64,000 nt of DNA from Cellulosimicrobium funkei (GTDB taxonomy: Bacteria; Actinomycetota; Actinomycetes; Actinomycetales; Cellulomonadaceae). Numbering within the stretch: the stretch's first letter is position 1; every line of letters begins with the position of its first letter. Of the stretch, positions 10,616 through 20,637 are shown in pieces. The notes below the pieces were generated by a model. It worked only from the letters and a program-made list of their open reading frames with translations, was not told the origin of the DNA and made no database searches. Location of the stretch: assembly GCF_004519295.1 (NCBI RefSeq), contig NZ_SOZH01000006.1, positions 1 to 64,000 of the forward strand, given 5' to 3'. The translations under genes and the position numbers were made by a program.

Positions 10616-11964
10616 TGCCGGCCGGTCCCGAGGCGGGCTCGGTCCGCGGCTTCAGCGAGGACGGCGTCGCGGCGCTGCACGCGTCGCTCGACGGTCTGCT
10701 CGCGCCCTGGGACGCGGAGCTCGCGGCCCGCTACCCGGGCGACGACGGCTCGCGCCAGCCCGTGCACACCGTCTACGTGCCGGGCGACCGGTACACGGCC
10801 GGCCTCGCACCGGAGTGGGCGGCCCGGGCGCGCGAGGCGGTCGACGGCGCAGGCGGCGTCCGCCGGCTCGTGGACCTGCTGGGCGTCGGGGAGGGGGCCG
10901 GGGGCGACCTCGCGGACGCCGTCGCGGAGCGCGTGAGCGCGAAGCTCGCGGTCGAGGCGATCGAGGACCTCCGGATCGACTTCGAGGACGGGTTCGGCGA
11001 CCGCGGCGACGCGGCGGAGGACGCCGCGGTGATCGCGGCGGCGCGCGAGCTCGTCCGGGCCGAGGCGCAGGGCACGGCGACGCCGTTCGCGGGCATCCGC
11101 ATCAAGTGCCTCGAGGAGGCGACGCGCCGACGCGGCGTGCGCACCCTCGCGCTGTTCGTCGCGGAGCTCGTCGCGGGTCGCGCCGCGGCCGGCGAGGCCC
11201 GCGCCCTGCCGGAGGGGTTCGTCGTGACGCTCGCCAAGGTCACCGCGCCGCAGCAGGTCGAGGCGATGGCGCGCGCGTGCGAGCACGTCGAGGAGGCGAA
11301 CGGCCTCGAACCGGGCACCCTGCGGTTCGAGGTGCAGGTCGAGACGCCGCAGGCGCTGCTCGCGGCCGACGGCACGGCGACGGTCGCCCGCCTGGTGCAC
11401 GCCGCGCCGGGTCGTGTGACGGCGCTGCACTACGGCACGTACGACTACTCGGCGTCGCTCGGCATCGCGGCGGCGTACCAGTCGATGGAGCACCCCGCGG
11501 CCGACCACGCGAAGTCGGTCATGCAGCTCGCCGTCGCGGGCACGGGCGTGCGCCTGTCGGACGGGTCGACGAACGTCCTGCCCGTCGGCGACCCCCAGGC
11601 CGTCGACGCGGCGTGGCGACTGCACGGGCGGCTCGTGCGCCGCTCGCTCGAGCGCGGGTACTACCAGGGCTGGGACCTGCACCCCGCGCAGCTCCCGAGC
11701 CGGTTCGCCGCGACCTACGCGTTCTACCGCGAGGGCGCGGCGTCGGCGCTCGCGCGCCTCGCGGCGTACGTCGGGTTCGTGCCCGACGCCGGGGGCGTCC
11801 TCGACGAGCCGGCGACCGCCAAGGCGATGGCCTGGTTCCTCGGGCGCGGCGTCGACTGCGGCGCGCTCACCGAGACCGAGGTCCGCACCGCGACCGGCCT
11901 CGACCGCGCCGGGCTCGACGCGGTCCGCGTCTCCGGGCGCGCGCCGCAGCCGGTCGCGGGCTGA
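10615..11964 (+). CDS. DUF6986 protein, HpcH/HpaI aldolase-citrate lyase fold
   Basis: A 449-aa protein I assign to DUF6986, a family of unknown function related to citrate lyase beta/malyl-CoA lyase TIM barrels. Supporting segments are 'EAIEDLRIDFEDGFG', 'FEVQVETPQALL' with a likely metal-binding Glu, 'ALHYGTYDYSASLGI' and 'GWDLHPAQLPSRFAATYAFY', the last resembling the HPxQ motif of CitE proteins. The start codon overlaps the aceB stop, so the two are translated together. A C-C lyase or condensing role on glyoxylate, malate or a ureide acid is a reasonable inference, but the reaction is not known to me. Confidence 0.75.
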
Positions 11965-12042
11965 GCGCCCGCCCTCCCATCCTTCCCGCCGTCCGCCGTG
12001 GCACCGCCACCGGCACGGCCACGACCTCCGAGGAGCGACCCC

Positions 12043-12873
12043 ATGACCCAGACCACCCCCTACTACACCCCGCAGGGTGGCCTGCCCGGCCAGACCGAGC
12101 TGCTCACCGACCGCGCGATCGTCACCGAGGCGTACACGGTGATCCCGCGCGGCGTGCTGCGCGACATCGTCACGAGCAACCTGCCCGGCTGGGACAAGAC
12201 CCGGCTGTGGGTGCTCGCCCGGCCGATCGAGGGCTTCGCGACGACGTTCGCGCAGTACGTCATGGAGGTCTCGCCCGGCGGCGGGTCGGACCAGGGCGAG
12301 GACGAGGAGACCGTGCAGTCCGTCGTCTTCGTCACCGAGGGCACGCTCGTGCTCACGCTCGCCGGGGTCGAGCACGTGCTCGAGCCGGGCGGGTACGCGT
12401 ACCTGGCGGCGGGGGAGCGGTGGGCGCTGCACAACCGCTCGGACGCCAAGGCCGCGTTCCAGTGGATCCGCAAGGTGTACGAGCCGATCCCGGGCCACAC
12501 CGCGACGTCGTTCGTCACGCGCGAGCAGGACGTCGAGCCGCGCGCGATGCCGGACACGGACGGCGTGTGGGTGACGACGCGGTTCGTCGACCCCGACGAC
12601 CTCGCGCACGACATGCACGTCAACATCGTGACGTTCCAGCCCGGCGGGTCCATCCCGTTCGCGGAGACGCACATCATGGAGCACGGGCTCTACGTGCTCG
12701 AGGGCAAGGCGGTCTACCGCCTCAACGGCGACTGGGTCGAGGTCCAGGAGGGCGACTTCATGTGGCTCCGCGCGTTCTGCCCGCAGGCCTGCTACGCGGG
12801 CGGCCCCAAGCCGTTCCGCTACCTGCTCTACAAGGACGTGAACCGGCAGGTCAAGCTCGACCGTCGGCGCTGA
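12043..12873 (+). CDS. allE: (S)-ureidoglycine aminohydrolase
   Basis: A 276-aa bicupin that releases ammonia from S-ureidoglycine to give S-ureidoglycolate. Two cupin barrels are visible at about residues 75-130 ('VVFVTEGTLVLTLAGVEHVL') and 195-250 ('GGSIPFAETHIMEHGLYVLE', holding the Mn-binding Glu/His residues). The end 'RYLLYKDVNRQVKLDRR' is typical of the family. GAGGAGCGACCCC precedes the ATG. It lies 78 nt after the DUF6986 gene and ends the operon at a very strong terminator. Its substrate would come from allantoate amidohydrolase, which is not in this window. Confidence 0.9.
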   Translation: MTQTTPYYTPQGGLPGQTELLTDRAIVTEAYTVIPRGVLRDIVTSNLPGWDKTRLWVLARPIEGFATTFAQYVMEVSPGGGSDQGEDEETVQSVVFVTEGTLVLTLAGVEHVLEPGGYAYLAAGERWALHNRSDAKAAFQWIRKVYEPIPGHTATSFVTREQDVEPRAMPDTDGVWVTTRFVDPDDLAHDMHVNIVTFQPGGSIPFAETHIMEHGLYVLEGKAVYRLNGDWVEVQEGDFMWLRAFCPQACYAGGPKPFRYLLYKDVNRQVKLDRRR

Positions 12874-12888
12874 CGAGACCTGACGAGG

Positions 12889-12936
12889 GCATGACCAGGG
12901 CCCGGCTCCGCACGCGGAGCCGGGCCCTGGTCATGC
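12889..12936 (+). terminator. strong terminator after allE
   Basis: A perfect 22-bp stem (12889-12910 with 12915-12936) with a CACG loop, followed by TTCGGGTGTTTT. Confidence 0.85.
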
Positions 12937-13054
12937 TTCGGGTGTTTTCACCCGCCGCGGCGCGAAGATCATCCGGCTCCGAACGGCTCTCGGCCTGTCG
13001 GCGGTGCCACAGTGGGGTGTAAGGCAACGGATCACGTGAACCAATGGAGTGTTC

Positions 13055-13885
13055 ATGGCACCGCGCTACAACTCCCCGCCCAACTGGCCGCCGCCTCCTG
13101 CAGGGTGGTCACCGCCGCCAGGTTGGTCGCCTGACCCCGCATGGGGACCCGCGCCGCAGGGGTGGAGGTTCTGGGTCGAAGACACCGAGTCCGGTTCTCC
13201 CGATCCCCGAGGGGCGCTTCCCAAGGTCGGTGCCGGTGACGAGACCGCGGGAGCGGCACAGGGGAAGTCCTGGATTGCGCGGCACAAGCTCCTGACGGGA
13301 GCAGGCGGTGTGGTCCTGCTCATCGTCGCCATCGCGGCGCTGGTCGGCGGGAATGGCGGCGCAGGCGAAGATCCCGTCGTCGTCGCGACGACGCAAGATG
13401 CCGATACGGGCGAGAAGTCGGCTGACGAGATCGCTGCGGAGGAGCAAGCAGAGGCGGATCGCCTTGCCGAGGAGGAAGCTGCGGCGGCGGCGGAAGCCGA
13501 GGAGGAGCGGCTGGCGGAGGAGCAGCGACTCGCTGACGAGGCGGCTGCTGCGGAGGCAGCCGCTGCCGAAGCAGCGAGGATCGGGTCGGTCGCGCAGCAG
13601 AATGCGTACCGGTCGGCCGTGAGCTACCTCGACCTGACGGGGTTCTCGCGTTCGGGCCTCATCGGGCAGCTCGAGTTCGAGGGCTTCAGCGCAGCCGACG
13701 CCGAGTTCGCGATCGCTCGACTCGAGGCCGAAGGCGGCGTGGACTGGAACGCGGAGGCGGCCGAGAGCGCGGCGAGCTACCTGGACTTGACGTCGTTCTC
13801 GCGAGCCGGTCTCGTCGACCAGTTGCTCTTCGAGGGATTCACACAAGAGCAAGCCGAGTACGGAGTGAGTACCACGGGACTGTGA
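13055..13885 (+). CDS. membrane-anchored protein with two Ltp repeats
   Basis: 276 aa. Residues 1-45 are Pro/Trp-rich ('NWPPPPAGWSPPPGWSPDPA', like DUF2510-type N-termini), a single membrane helix lies at about 78-98 ('LLTGAGGVVLLIVAIAALV'), and residues 125-185 are a long Glu/Ala coiled coil. The end holds two repeats of about 47 aa ('SYLDLTGFSRSGLIGQLEFE' and 'SYLDLTSFSRAGLVDQLLFE') of the host cell surface-exposed lipoprotein (Ltp) type. In the Streptococcus phage TP-J34 Ltp protein such repeats block DNA injection by superinfecting phage; that role here is inference. Codon use is less GC-biased than in its neighbours, suggesting transfer. GGAG lies 5 nt before the ATG. Confidence 0.8.
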   Translation: MAPRYNSPPNWPPPPAGWSPPPGWSPDPAWGPAPQGWRFWVEDTESGSPDPRGALPKVGAGDETAGAAQGKSWIARHKLLTGAGGVVLLIVAIAALVGGNGGAGEDPVVVATTQDADTGEKSADEIAAEEQAEADRLAEEEAAAAAEAEEERLAEEQRLADEAAAAEAAAAEAARIGSVAQQNAYRSAVSYLDLTGFSRSGLIGQLEFEGFSAADAEFAIARLEAEGGVDWNAEAAESAASYLDLTSFSRAGLVDQLLFEGFTQEQAEYGVSTTGL

Positions 13886-13886
13886 C

Positions 13887-14195
13887 TCAAGGTCCGTCCC
13901 GACCGTTCGCCGCCATCGCGTCGTCGAGGGCCAGTCCGCACGGCGATCCTGCCTGTCGACGAACGTCCCTGCAGCGACGAGGTTTGCGCCTCTGTCGAGC
14001 CTCACGTTCTGCGCCTTCATGAAGGCCGCGCCCGCCCACTCCTCGAAGAGCAGCGCGACCGGCCCTTGACGTCCTGACCGAGAGGCAGCGCGTCTCGCCC
14101 TTCGCCATCGCGACGATGCGCGACATCTGAACGTCGCCGAGCGCGATTCGAGCCCGCACGCCCGGAAGCGGGAGCCGTCTCACGATCCCCTTCAT
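13887..14195 (-). pseudogene. frameshifted small gene remnant
   Basis: Unknown product. On the minus strand protein-like sequence with G/C-ending codons runs from an ATG at 14195 ('MKGIVRRLPLPGVRARIALG', then 'DVQMSRIVAMAKGETRCLSV'), slips frame near 14085 and again near 14075 ('PVALLFEEWAGAAFMKAQNV', 'RLDRGANLVAAGTFVDRQ'), and seems to end in the first frame ('ALDDAMAANGRDGP'). No single frame gives a sensible whole protein. It could be a decayed gene or an assembly with indel errors. I recognise no family. Confidence 0.35.
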
Positions 14196-14400
14196 GTGTC
14201 GTGTGAGGGCGGACGGTAGCCGCGCGCGAGCCCAAGTGGGTCACCGTCTCCCTCCACCGTTGTCCCGAGGGTCTGCACCTGAGGCTCGGGAGAGGTTCAG
14301 TCTTGCGTGCCCTCGTGAGTCTTCGCTGACGGGCTTCCCGTCGCGCCAGGTACGGGAAGGCGCCGACGCCCTGGATGTCGCGCCAAGGCTTCCCCGACGC
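14196..14400. other. non-coding stretch upstream of hyi promoter
   Basis: Between the gene remnant and the hyi promoter I see no gene, RNA or repeat. With the Ltp gene and the remnant it forms a stretch of visibly less GC-rich DNA set into the ureide district. Confidence 0.4.
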
Positions 14401-14430
14401 TTGACGCTCTGCGCGAACGGCGCTTACACT
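14401..14430 (+). promoter_or_regulatory. hyi operon promoter
   Basis: TTGACG (14401-14406), an 18-nt spacer and TACACT (14425-14430). It has the same layout as the uraD promoter, with the operator starting at the end of the -10. Confidence 0.65.
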
Positions 14431-14465
14431 TCCATACAGCAGAAGAAAAGTTCCGCAGAATGGAA
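14430..14465 (+). promoter_or_regulatory. tandem IclR-type operator of hyi operon
   Basis: Two sites, TTCC-N7-AGAA (14430-14444) and TTCC-N7-GGAA (14451-14465), lie 21 bp apart centre to centre, two helical turns. The downstream copy matches the uraD site at 15 of 21 positions including both half sites. Confidence 0.6.
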
Positions 14466-14506
14466 TCGCTACGTCGCGAGACGCGGACGGACCCAGGGAG
14501 ACGACG

Positions 14507-15313
14507 ATGAGCCCCGCACCGACGTACACCGTCAACTGCTCGATCCTGCTCACGGACCTGCCGCTGCTCGAGCGGCCGGCCGCCGCCGCGGCGGCGGGGT
14601 TCCGGGGCGTCGAGTTCTGGTGGCCGTTCGCGTCGCCCACGCCCGCCCGCGACGAGGTGGACGCGTTCGTCGGCGCGATCGAGACGGCGGGCGTGCGGCT
14701 CACGGGCCTGAACTTCGACGCCGGGAACATGCCCGGCGGCGACCGTGGCCTCGTGTCGTGGCCCGCGCGCTCGGCCGACCTGCGCGCGAACCTCGACGTC
14801 GTCACCGCGATCGGGGAGCGCACCGGCTGCCGCGCGTTCAACGCGCTCTACGGCAACCGCCAGGAGGGTGAGACGCCCGAGGCGCAGGACGAGCTCGGTG
14901 CCGAGAACCTCGCGCTCGCGGCGCGGGCCGTCGGGCGCATCGGCGGCACGGTGCTCGTCGAGCCCGTGAGCGGCGCGCCGGCCTACCCGCTGAAGACCGC
15001 GGCCGACGCGGTGCGCGTCATCGACCGGGTCGCCGCCGACCACGGCGAGACGAACCTCGGTCTCCTGTTCGACGTCTACCACCTGGCCGTCAACGGCGAC
15101 GACGTCGACGCGGCCCTGTCGACCTACCGCGGCCGCATCGCGCACGTGCAGGTCGCGGACGCGCCCGGTCGTGGCGAGCCCGGCACGGGCGACCTGCCGA
15201 TCGAGCGCTGGACGAAGGACCTGCGCGCCGGCGGCTACGACGGCTGGATCGGCCTCGAGTACAAGACCGCGGCCGCCGACCCGTTCGCGTGGCTCCCCGC
15301 CGCCGAGCGCTGA
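14507..15313 (+). CDS. hyi: hydroxypyruvate isomerase
   Basis: A 268-aa TIM-barrel isomerase (AP endonuclease 2 superfamily) interconverting hydroxypyruvate and tartronate semialdehyde. It has the Hyi-specific 'FRGVEFWWPF' at the N-terminus and the metal-binding Glu, Asp, His and Glu in 'GTVLVEPVS', 'LLFDVYHLAVNGDD' and 'WIGLEYK'. First gene of hyi-glxR-gcl-allB; it handles the side branch of glyoxylate carboligase chemistry. AGGGAG precedes the ATG and the tandem operator lies just upstream. Confidence 0.9.
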   Translation: MSPAPTYTVNCSILLTDLPLLERPAAAAAAGFRGVEFWWPFASPTPARDEVDAFVGAIETAGVRLTGLNFDAGNMPGGDRGLVSWPARSADLRANLDVVTAIGERTGCRAFNALYGNRQEGETPEAQDELGAENLALAARAVGRIGGTVLVEPVSGAPAYPLKTAADAVRVIDRVAADHGETNLGLLFDVYHLAVNGDDVDAALSTYRGRIAHVQVADAPGRGEPGTGDLPIERWTKDLRAGGYDGWIGLEYKTAAADPFAWLPAAER

Positions 15314-15351
15314 CGCGACCCCCGACCCGAACCACCCAAGAGGAGCACACC

Positions 15352-16236
15352 ATGGCCTCCATCGCCTTCATCGGACTCGGCATCATGGGCAGCCCCATGT
15401 CCGTCCACCTGCAGAACGCCGGGCACGACGTCGCGGGCTACAACCGCAGCCCCGAGAAGACCGCGCCGCTCGTCGAGGCGGGTGGTCGCGCGGCCGCGTC
15501 GGTCGCCGACGCGGTCTCGGGCGCCGACGTCGTCGCGATCATGGTCCCGGACTCGCCCGACGTGGAGGCGGTGCTCACCGGCGACGACGGCGTCCTCGCG
15601 AACGCGAAGCCCGGCGCGCTCGTCGTCGACTTCTCCTCGATCCGCCCGGACGTCACGGTCGCGCTCGCGCAGCAGGCGAAGGACGCGGGCCTGCGGATCG
15701 TCGACGCCCCCGTCTCGGGCGGCGAGCCGGGCGCGATCAACGCCGCGCTGTCGATCATGGTCGGCGGCACGCCCGAGGACTTCGAGGCGGCCAAGCCGTT
15801 CCTCGACATCGTCGGCAAGACGGTCGTGCACGTGGGCCCGAACGGCTCCGGCCAGACGGTCAAGGCCGCGAACCAGCTCATCGTCGCTGCGAACATCCAG
15901 GCGCTCGCCGAGGCGGTCGTCTTCCTCGAGGCCTACGGCGTCGACACCGAGGCCGCGATCGAGGTCCTGGGCGGCGGCCTCGCGGGCTCGGCGGTGCTGA
16001 ACCAGAAGGCGCGCAAGATGCTCGACCGCGACTTCGGCCCCGGCTTCCGGATCGAGCTCCACCACAAGGACCTCGGCATCGTCACCGCCGCGGCCCGCGA
16101 GGCGGGCGTCGTCGCGCCGCTCGGCGGCCTCGTCGCCCAGCTCATGGCCTCCGCCCGCGCGAACGGCGACGGCGGCCTCGACCACTCCGGCCTGTTCCGC
16201 GGCGTCGAGCGCCTGTCCGGCCGCGACGGCTCCTGA
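15352..16236 (+). CDS. glxR: 2-hydroxy-3-oxopropionate (tartronate semialdehyde) reductase
   Basis: A 294-aa beta-hydroxyacid dehydrogenase reducing tartronate semialdehyde to D-glycerate with NAD(P)H. The dinucleotide motif is '[13 protein letters not shown]', the substrate-binding motif '[11 protein letters not shown]' and the catalytic lysine lies in '[14 protein letters not shown]'. Placed between hyi and gcl it uses the product of Gcl. The start has AAGAGGAG 7 nt upstream. Glycerate kinase, the next step, is not in the window. Also called garR in other contexts. Confidence 0.92.
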   Translation: MASIAFIGLGIMGSPMSVHLQNAGHDVAGYNRSPEKTAPLVEAGGRAAASVADAVSGADVVAIMVPDSPDVEAVLTGDDGVLANAKPGALVVDFSSIRPDVTVALAQQAKDAGLRIVDAPVSGGEPGAINAALSIMVGGTPEDFEAAKPFLDIVGKTVVHVGPNGSGQTVKAANQLIVAANIQALAEAVVFLEAYGVDTEAAIEVLGGGLAGSAVLNQKARKMLDRDFGPGFRIELHHKDLGIVTAAAREAGVVAPLGGLVAQLMASARANGDGGLDHSGLFRGVERLSGRDGS

Positions 16237-16279
16237 CTTCCCCCTGACGACGACGTCACCTCCAGCAAGGAGAGAAACC

Positions 16280-18055
<1,776 letters not shown>

Positions 18056-18082
18056 GCACGCCGCACCCAGGGAGCAGGAGAC

Positions 18083-19462
18083 ATGACGGAGGGCGCGATG
18101 GGCACGGGTGAGGTGAGCGGTCGCGGGCACGAGTACGACCTCGTCGTGCGCGGCGAGCGCGTGCTCGTCGCCGGTGGCGAGCACCCGCGCGAGGTAGGTG
18201 TCGTCGGGGGAGTGGTCCGCGCGATCGAGCCGCTCGGCGCGGGGCTCGACGGCGCGCGCGTCGTCGAGCTGGGGCCGCACCAGGTGCTGGTCCCCGGGCT
18301 CGTCGACACGCACGTGCACGTGAACGAGCCGGGGCGCACCGAGTGGGAGGGCTTCGCGTCCGCGACACGGGCCGCCGCCGCGGGCGGGGTGACGACGATC
18401 GTCGACATGCCGCTCAACTCGATCCCGCCGACGGTCGACGTCGAGGCGCTCGAGACCAAGCAGAAGGTCGCGCGCGACCAGGCGTTCGTCGACGTCGGGT
18501 TCTGGGGCGGCGCCGTGCCTGGCAACGCGGACGAGCTGCGGCCCCTGTGGGACGCGGGCGTGTTCGGGTTCAAGTGCTTCCTGCTGCACTCGGGGGTCGA
18601 GGAGTTCGGGTACCTCGAGCCCGACGAGCTGGAGGCCGACCTGCGCCTGCTCGCCGACTTCGACGGGCTCATGCTCGTGCACGCCGAGGACTCGCGCGCG
18701 ATCGAGCGGGCGCCCACCCCGCACGGCGACCACTACGACACGTTCCTCGCGTCGCGCCCGCGCGGCGCGGAGAACGTCGCGATCGCCGCGGTGATCGAGG
18801 CGGCGCGCTGGACCGGGGCGCGCGCGCACGTGCTGCACCTGTCGAGCTCGGACGCGCTGCCGATGATCCGCAGCGCGAAGCGCGAGGGCGTGCGCCTCAC
18901 GGTCGAGACGTGCCCGCACTACCTGGCGCTCGCGGCCGAGGAGATCCCCGACGGCGCGACGCAGTTCAAGTGCTGCCCGCCCATCCGGGAGATCGACAAC
19001 CGCGAGCTGCTCTGGGAGGGGCTGCTCGACGGCACGATCGACTGCATCGTCTCGGACCACTCGCCGAGCACGCCCGACCTCAAGGAGCTCGACACGGGCG
19101 ACTTCGGGACGGCGTGGGGCGGGGTGTCGTCGCTCCAGCTCGGTCTCGCGATCGTGTGGACCGAGGCGCGGACGCGCGGTGTGCCGTTCGCGCGCGTCGT
19201 CGAGTGGATGTCGGCTCGACCGGCGGCCGTCGCGGGCCTGCGGCGCAAGGGCTCGATCGCGCTCGGCTTCGACGCGGACCTCGCGGTGGTCGAGCCGGAC
19301 ACGGCGTTCGTCGTCGACCCGAAGGTCCTGCACCACAAGAACCCGATCACGCCGTACGCCGACCGCGCGCTCTCGGGCGCCGTCGTCGCGACGTACCTGC
19401 GGGGCGAGGAGATCACCCTCGACCGCCCCACGGGCCGCCTGCTCGCGCGCGGCGACGCGTGA
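18083..19462 (+). CDS. allB: allantoinase
   Basis: A 459-aa cyclic amidohydrolase opening S-allantoin to allantoate. Metal-site motifs of the dihydropyrimidinase/allantoinase family are all present: 'GLVDTHVHVNEPGRTEWEGF', the carbamylated-lysine region 'FGFKCFLLHSGV', 'MLVHAEDS', 'HVLHLSS', 'ETCPHYL' and 'IVSDHSPS'. It is the last gene of the hyi operon, 27 nt after gcl, followed by a terminator. Its substrate is the product of uraD. No allantoicase or allantoate amidohydrolase follows. GGGAGCAGGAG precedes the ATG; a second in-frame ATG occurs five codons later. Confidence 0.94.
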   Translation: MTEGAMGTGEVSGRGHEYDLVVRGERVLVAGGEHPREVGVVGGVVRAIEPLGAGLDGARVVELGPHQVLVPGLVDTHVHVNEPGRTEWEGFASATRAAAAGGVTTIVDMPLNSIPPTVDVEALETKQKVARDQAFVDVGFWGGAVPGNADELRPLWDAGVFGFKCFLLHSGVEEFGYLEPDELEADLRLLADFDGLMLVHAEDSRAIERAPTPHGDHYDTFLASRPRGAENVAIAAVIEAARWTGARAHVLHLSSSDALPMIRSAKREGVRLTVETCPHYLALAAEEIPDGATQFKCCPPIREIDNRELLWEGLLDGTIDCIVSDHSPSTPDLKELDTGDFGTAWGGVSSLQLGLAIVWTEARTRGVPFARVVEWMSARPAAVAGLRRKGSIALGFDADLAVVEPDTAFVVDPKVLHHKNPITPYADRALSGAVVATYLRGEEITLDRPTGRLLARGDA

Positions 19463-19474
19463 GGGGCTGAGACT

Positions 19475-19505
19475 CCCGTGCCCGGCCGCGGGGGCCGGGC
19501 ACGGG
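19475..19505 (+). terminator. terminator after allB
   Basis: A perfect 13-bp stem (19475-19487 with 19493-19505) with a 5-nt loop. Confidence 0.8.
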
Positions 19506-19569
19506 GAACCACCTGACCCGTACACGACGAGGGTCGGCACCGCTGGTGGGTGCCGCCCCTCGTCGAGCG

Positions 19570-19650
19570 CGAGGTAGAGCCCTGATCGCCCGAGGTAGAG
19601 CCCTGGTCGCGACCACGGCTCTACCTCGGCGGACCGGGGCTCTACCTCGG
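19570..19650. repeat. REP-like array, copy 1
   Basis: Four units of about 20 bp related to CCGAGGTAGAGCCCTGGTCG, two forward (19570-19588, 19590-19609) and two inverted (19610-19629, 19632-19650). The inner pair forms a 40-nt palindrome with one mismatch. A related array lies at 60207-60332. Both sit between convergent genes, so they may act as bidirectional terminators or as targets of a REP-type transposase. Confidence 0.75.
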
Positions 19651-19670
19651 CGGGGTGGAGGGCGTGGGGG

Positions 19671-20159
19671 TCAGGACTGCGCGAGGAGCTCGTCGAGCTG
19701 CTCGTAGCCCTCGCGGACGCCGACCTCCATGCCGCTCGCGACGAAGCCGTCGCGGCCCTCGAACGAGTCGACGAGCGACGTCGCGGTGAGCCGGCTGCGG
19801 CCGTCGGGCAGGTCCTCGAACGCGAGGCGGTCGAGCGAGACGCCGTCGGGGAAGCCCTCGAACGTGAACGTCTGGACGATGAGCTCGTCCGGGCGCACCT
19901 CGTGGACGCTGCCGAAGAACGCGTACTCGTTGCCGTCCGGGTCGACCTGGACGTACCGGTACGCGCCGCCCGTGCGCACGTCCCAGAGCTCGTTGCGCTG
20001 GGTGAGGTAGCGCGGGCCGTTCCAGCGCGCGAAGAGCTCCGGGTCGAGGTGGGCGCGGAAGACCTTCGCCGCGGGCGCGTCGAACTCGCGCACGATGCGG
20101 ACGATCGGGAGGTCCGTGGGGACGACGATCTCGGTCTCGTGGGTGCCGGTGGTGGTCAT
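19671..20159 (-). CDS. SRPBCC (AHSA1/START-like) domain protein
   Basis: A 162-aa SRPBCC-fold protein of the AHSA1/YndB type, with 'IVREFDAPAAKVFRAHLDPE', 'WNGPRYLTQ' and 'EVRPDELIVQTFTFEGFPDG' as family segments. The fold forms a deep cavity for a hydrophobic ligand; the ligand is unknown. It is the second gene after an ArsR regulator and overlaps it by ATGA, the standard arrangement for these pairs, in which the regulator controls its own operon. The start is fixed by that overlap. Confidence 0.85.
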   Translation of the reverse strand: MTTTGTHETEIVVPTDLPIVRIVREFDAPAAKVFRAHLDPELFARWNGPRYLTQRNELWDVRTGGAYRYVQVDPDGNEYAFFGSVHEVRPDELIVQTFTFEGFPDGVSLDRLAFEDLPDGRSRLTATSLVDSFEGRDGFVASGMEVGVREGYEQLDELLAQS

Positions 20160-20524
20160 GGTGCTGCTCCTGTCGTCGGGTCGTTCTCGGTGGTGCCCGG
20201 TCGGTCGGGCAGGTCGCGCAGGACGTCGTCGAGGCGGCGGTAGCGGTCCTCGGCCTCGCGCCGGTAGCGCTCGATCCACTTCGTCATGAGGTCCAGCACC
20301 TCCGCCTCGAGGTGCACGGGGGCGCGCCGGGCGTCCGTCGTGCGGGTCACCAGGCCGGAGTCCTCGAGCACGCGCAGGTGCTTGGACACCGCCTGGACGG
20401 ACATGTCGTACGGCCGGGCGAGCTCGCCGACGCTGGCGTCTCCCGACGCGAGCCGGGCCACCATGTCGCGGCGCGTGGGGTCGGCGAGCGCCGAGAACAC
20501 GCGGGAGAGCGGGTCGGCCGTCAC
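20156..20524 (-). CDS. ArsR-family repressor
   Basis: A 122-aa winged-helix ArsR/SmtB-type regulator: 'RVFSALADPTRRDMVARLAS', recognition region 'YDMSVQAVSKHLRVLEDSGL', wing 'RTTDARRAPVHLE', and a C-terminal helix 'WIERYRREAEDRYRRLDDVL'. It lacks the Cys pairs of metal-sensing ArsR proteins and fits the subgroup paired with SRPBCC genes. The GTG at 20524 is chosen because GAGGAGG lies 5 nt upstream; an ATG 20 codons earlier lies inside the operator region. It probably binds the twin sites at 20566-20627. Confidence 0.87.
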   Translation of the reverse strand: MTADPLSRVFSALADPTRRDMVARLASGDASVGELARPYDMSVQAVSKHLRVLEDSGLVTRTTDARRAPVHLEAEVLDLMTKWIERYRREAEDRYRRLDDVLRDLPDRPGTTENDPTTGAAP

Positions 20525-20565
20525 GGGACCTCCTCGTGGGGCGCCGGGGTACGGCGTCCGGTTCT

Positions 20566-20627
20566 TCAACTCATTGGTTGACAACGACGCTACGCCGCAC
20601 CCGGCAAGTCGTCAACCCTTTGGTTGA
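20566..20627 (-). promoter_or_regulatory. twin ArsR operators and promoter
   Basis: Two identical-format palindromes, TCAAC-N6-GTTGA, at 20566-20581 and 20612-20627 (the second begins 11 bp from the phr stop). Reading on the minus strand, TTGACG inside the upstream operator, a 17-nt spacer and TAGCGT form the promoter, so repressor binding would block both ends of the promoter region. Confidence 0.7.
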
Positions 20628-20637
20628 GAAGAACGCG

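Noticed and set aside
13109-14020. A 303-codon minus-strand frame opposite the Ltp gene
   Set aside because: Most of it is complementary to the coiled-coil codons of the plus-strand gene. Only its first 30 codons were kept, as part of the possible remnant.
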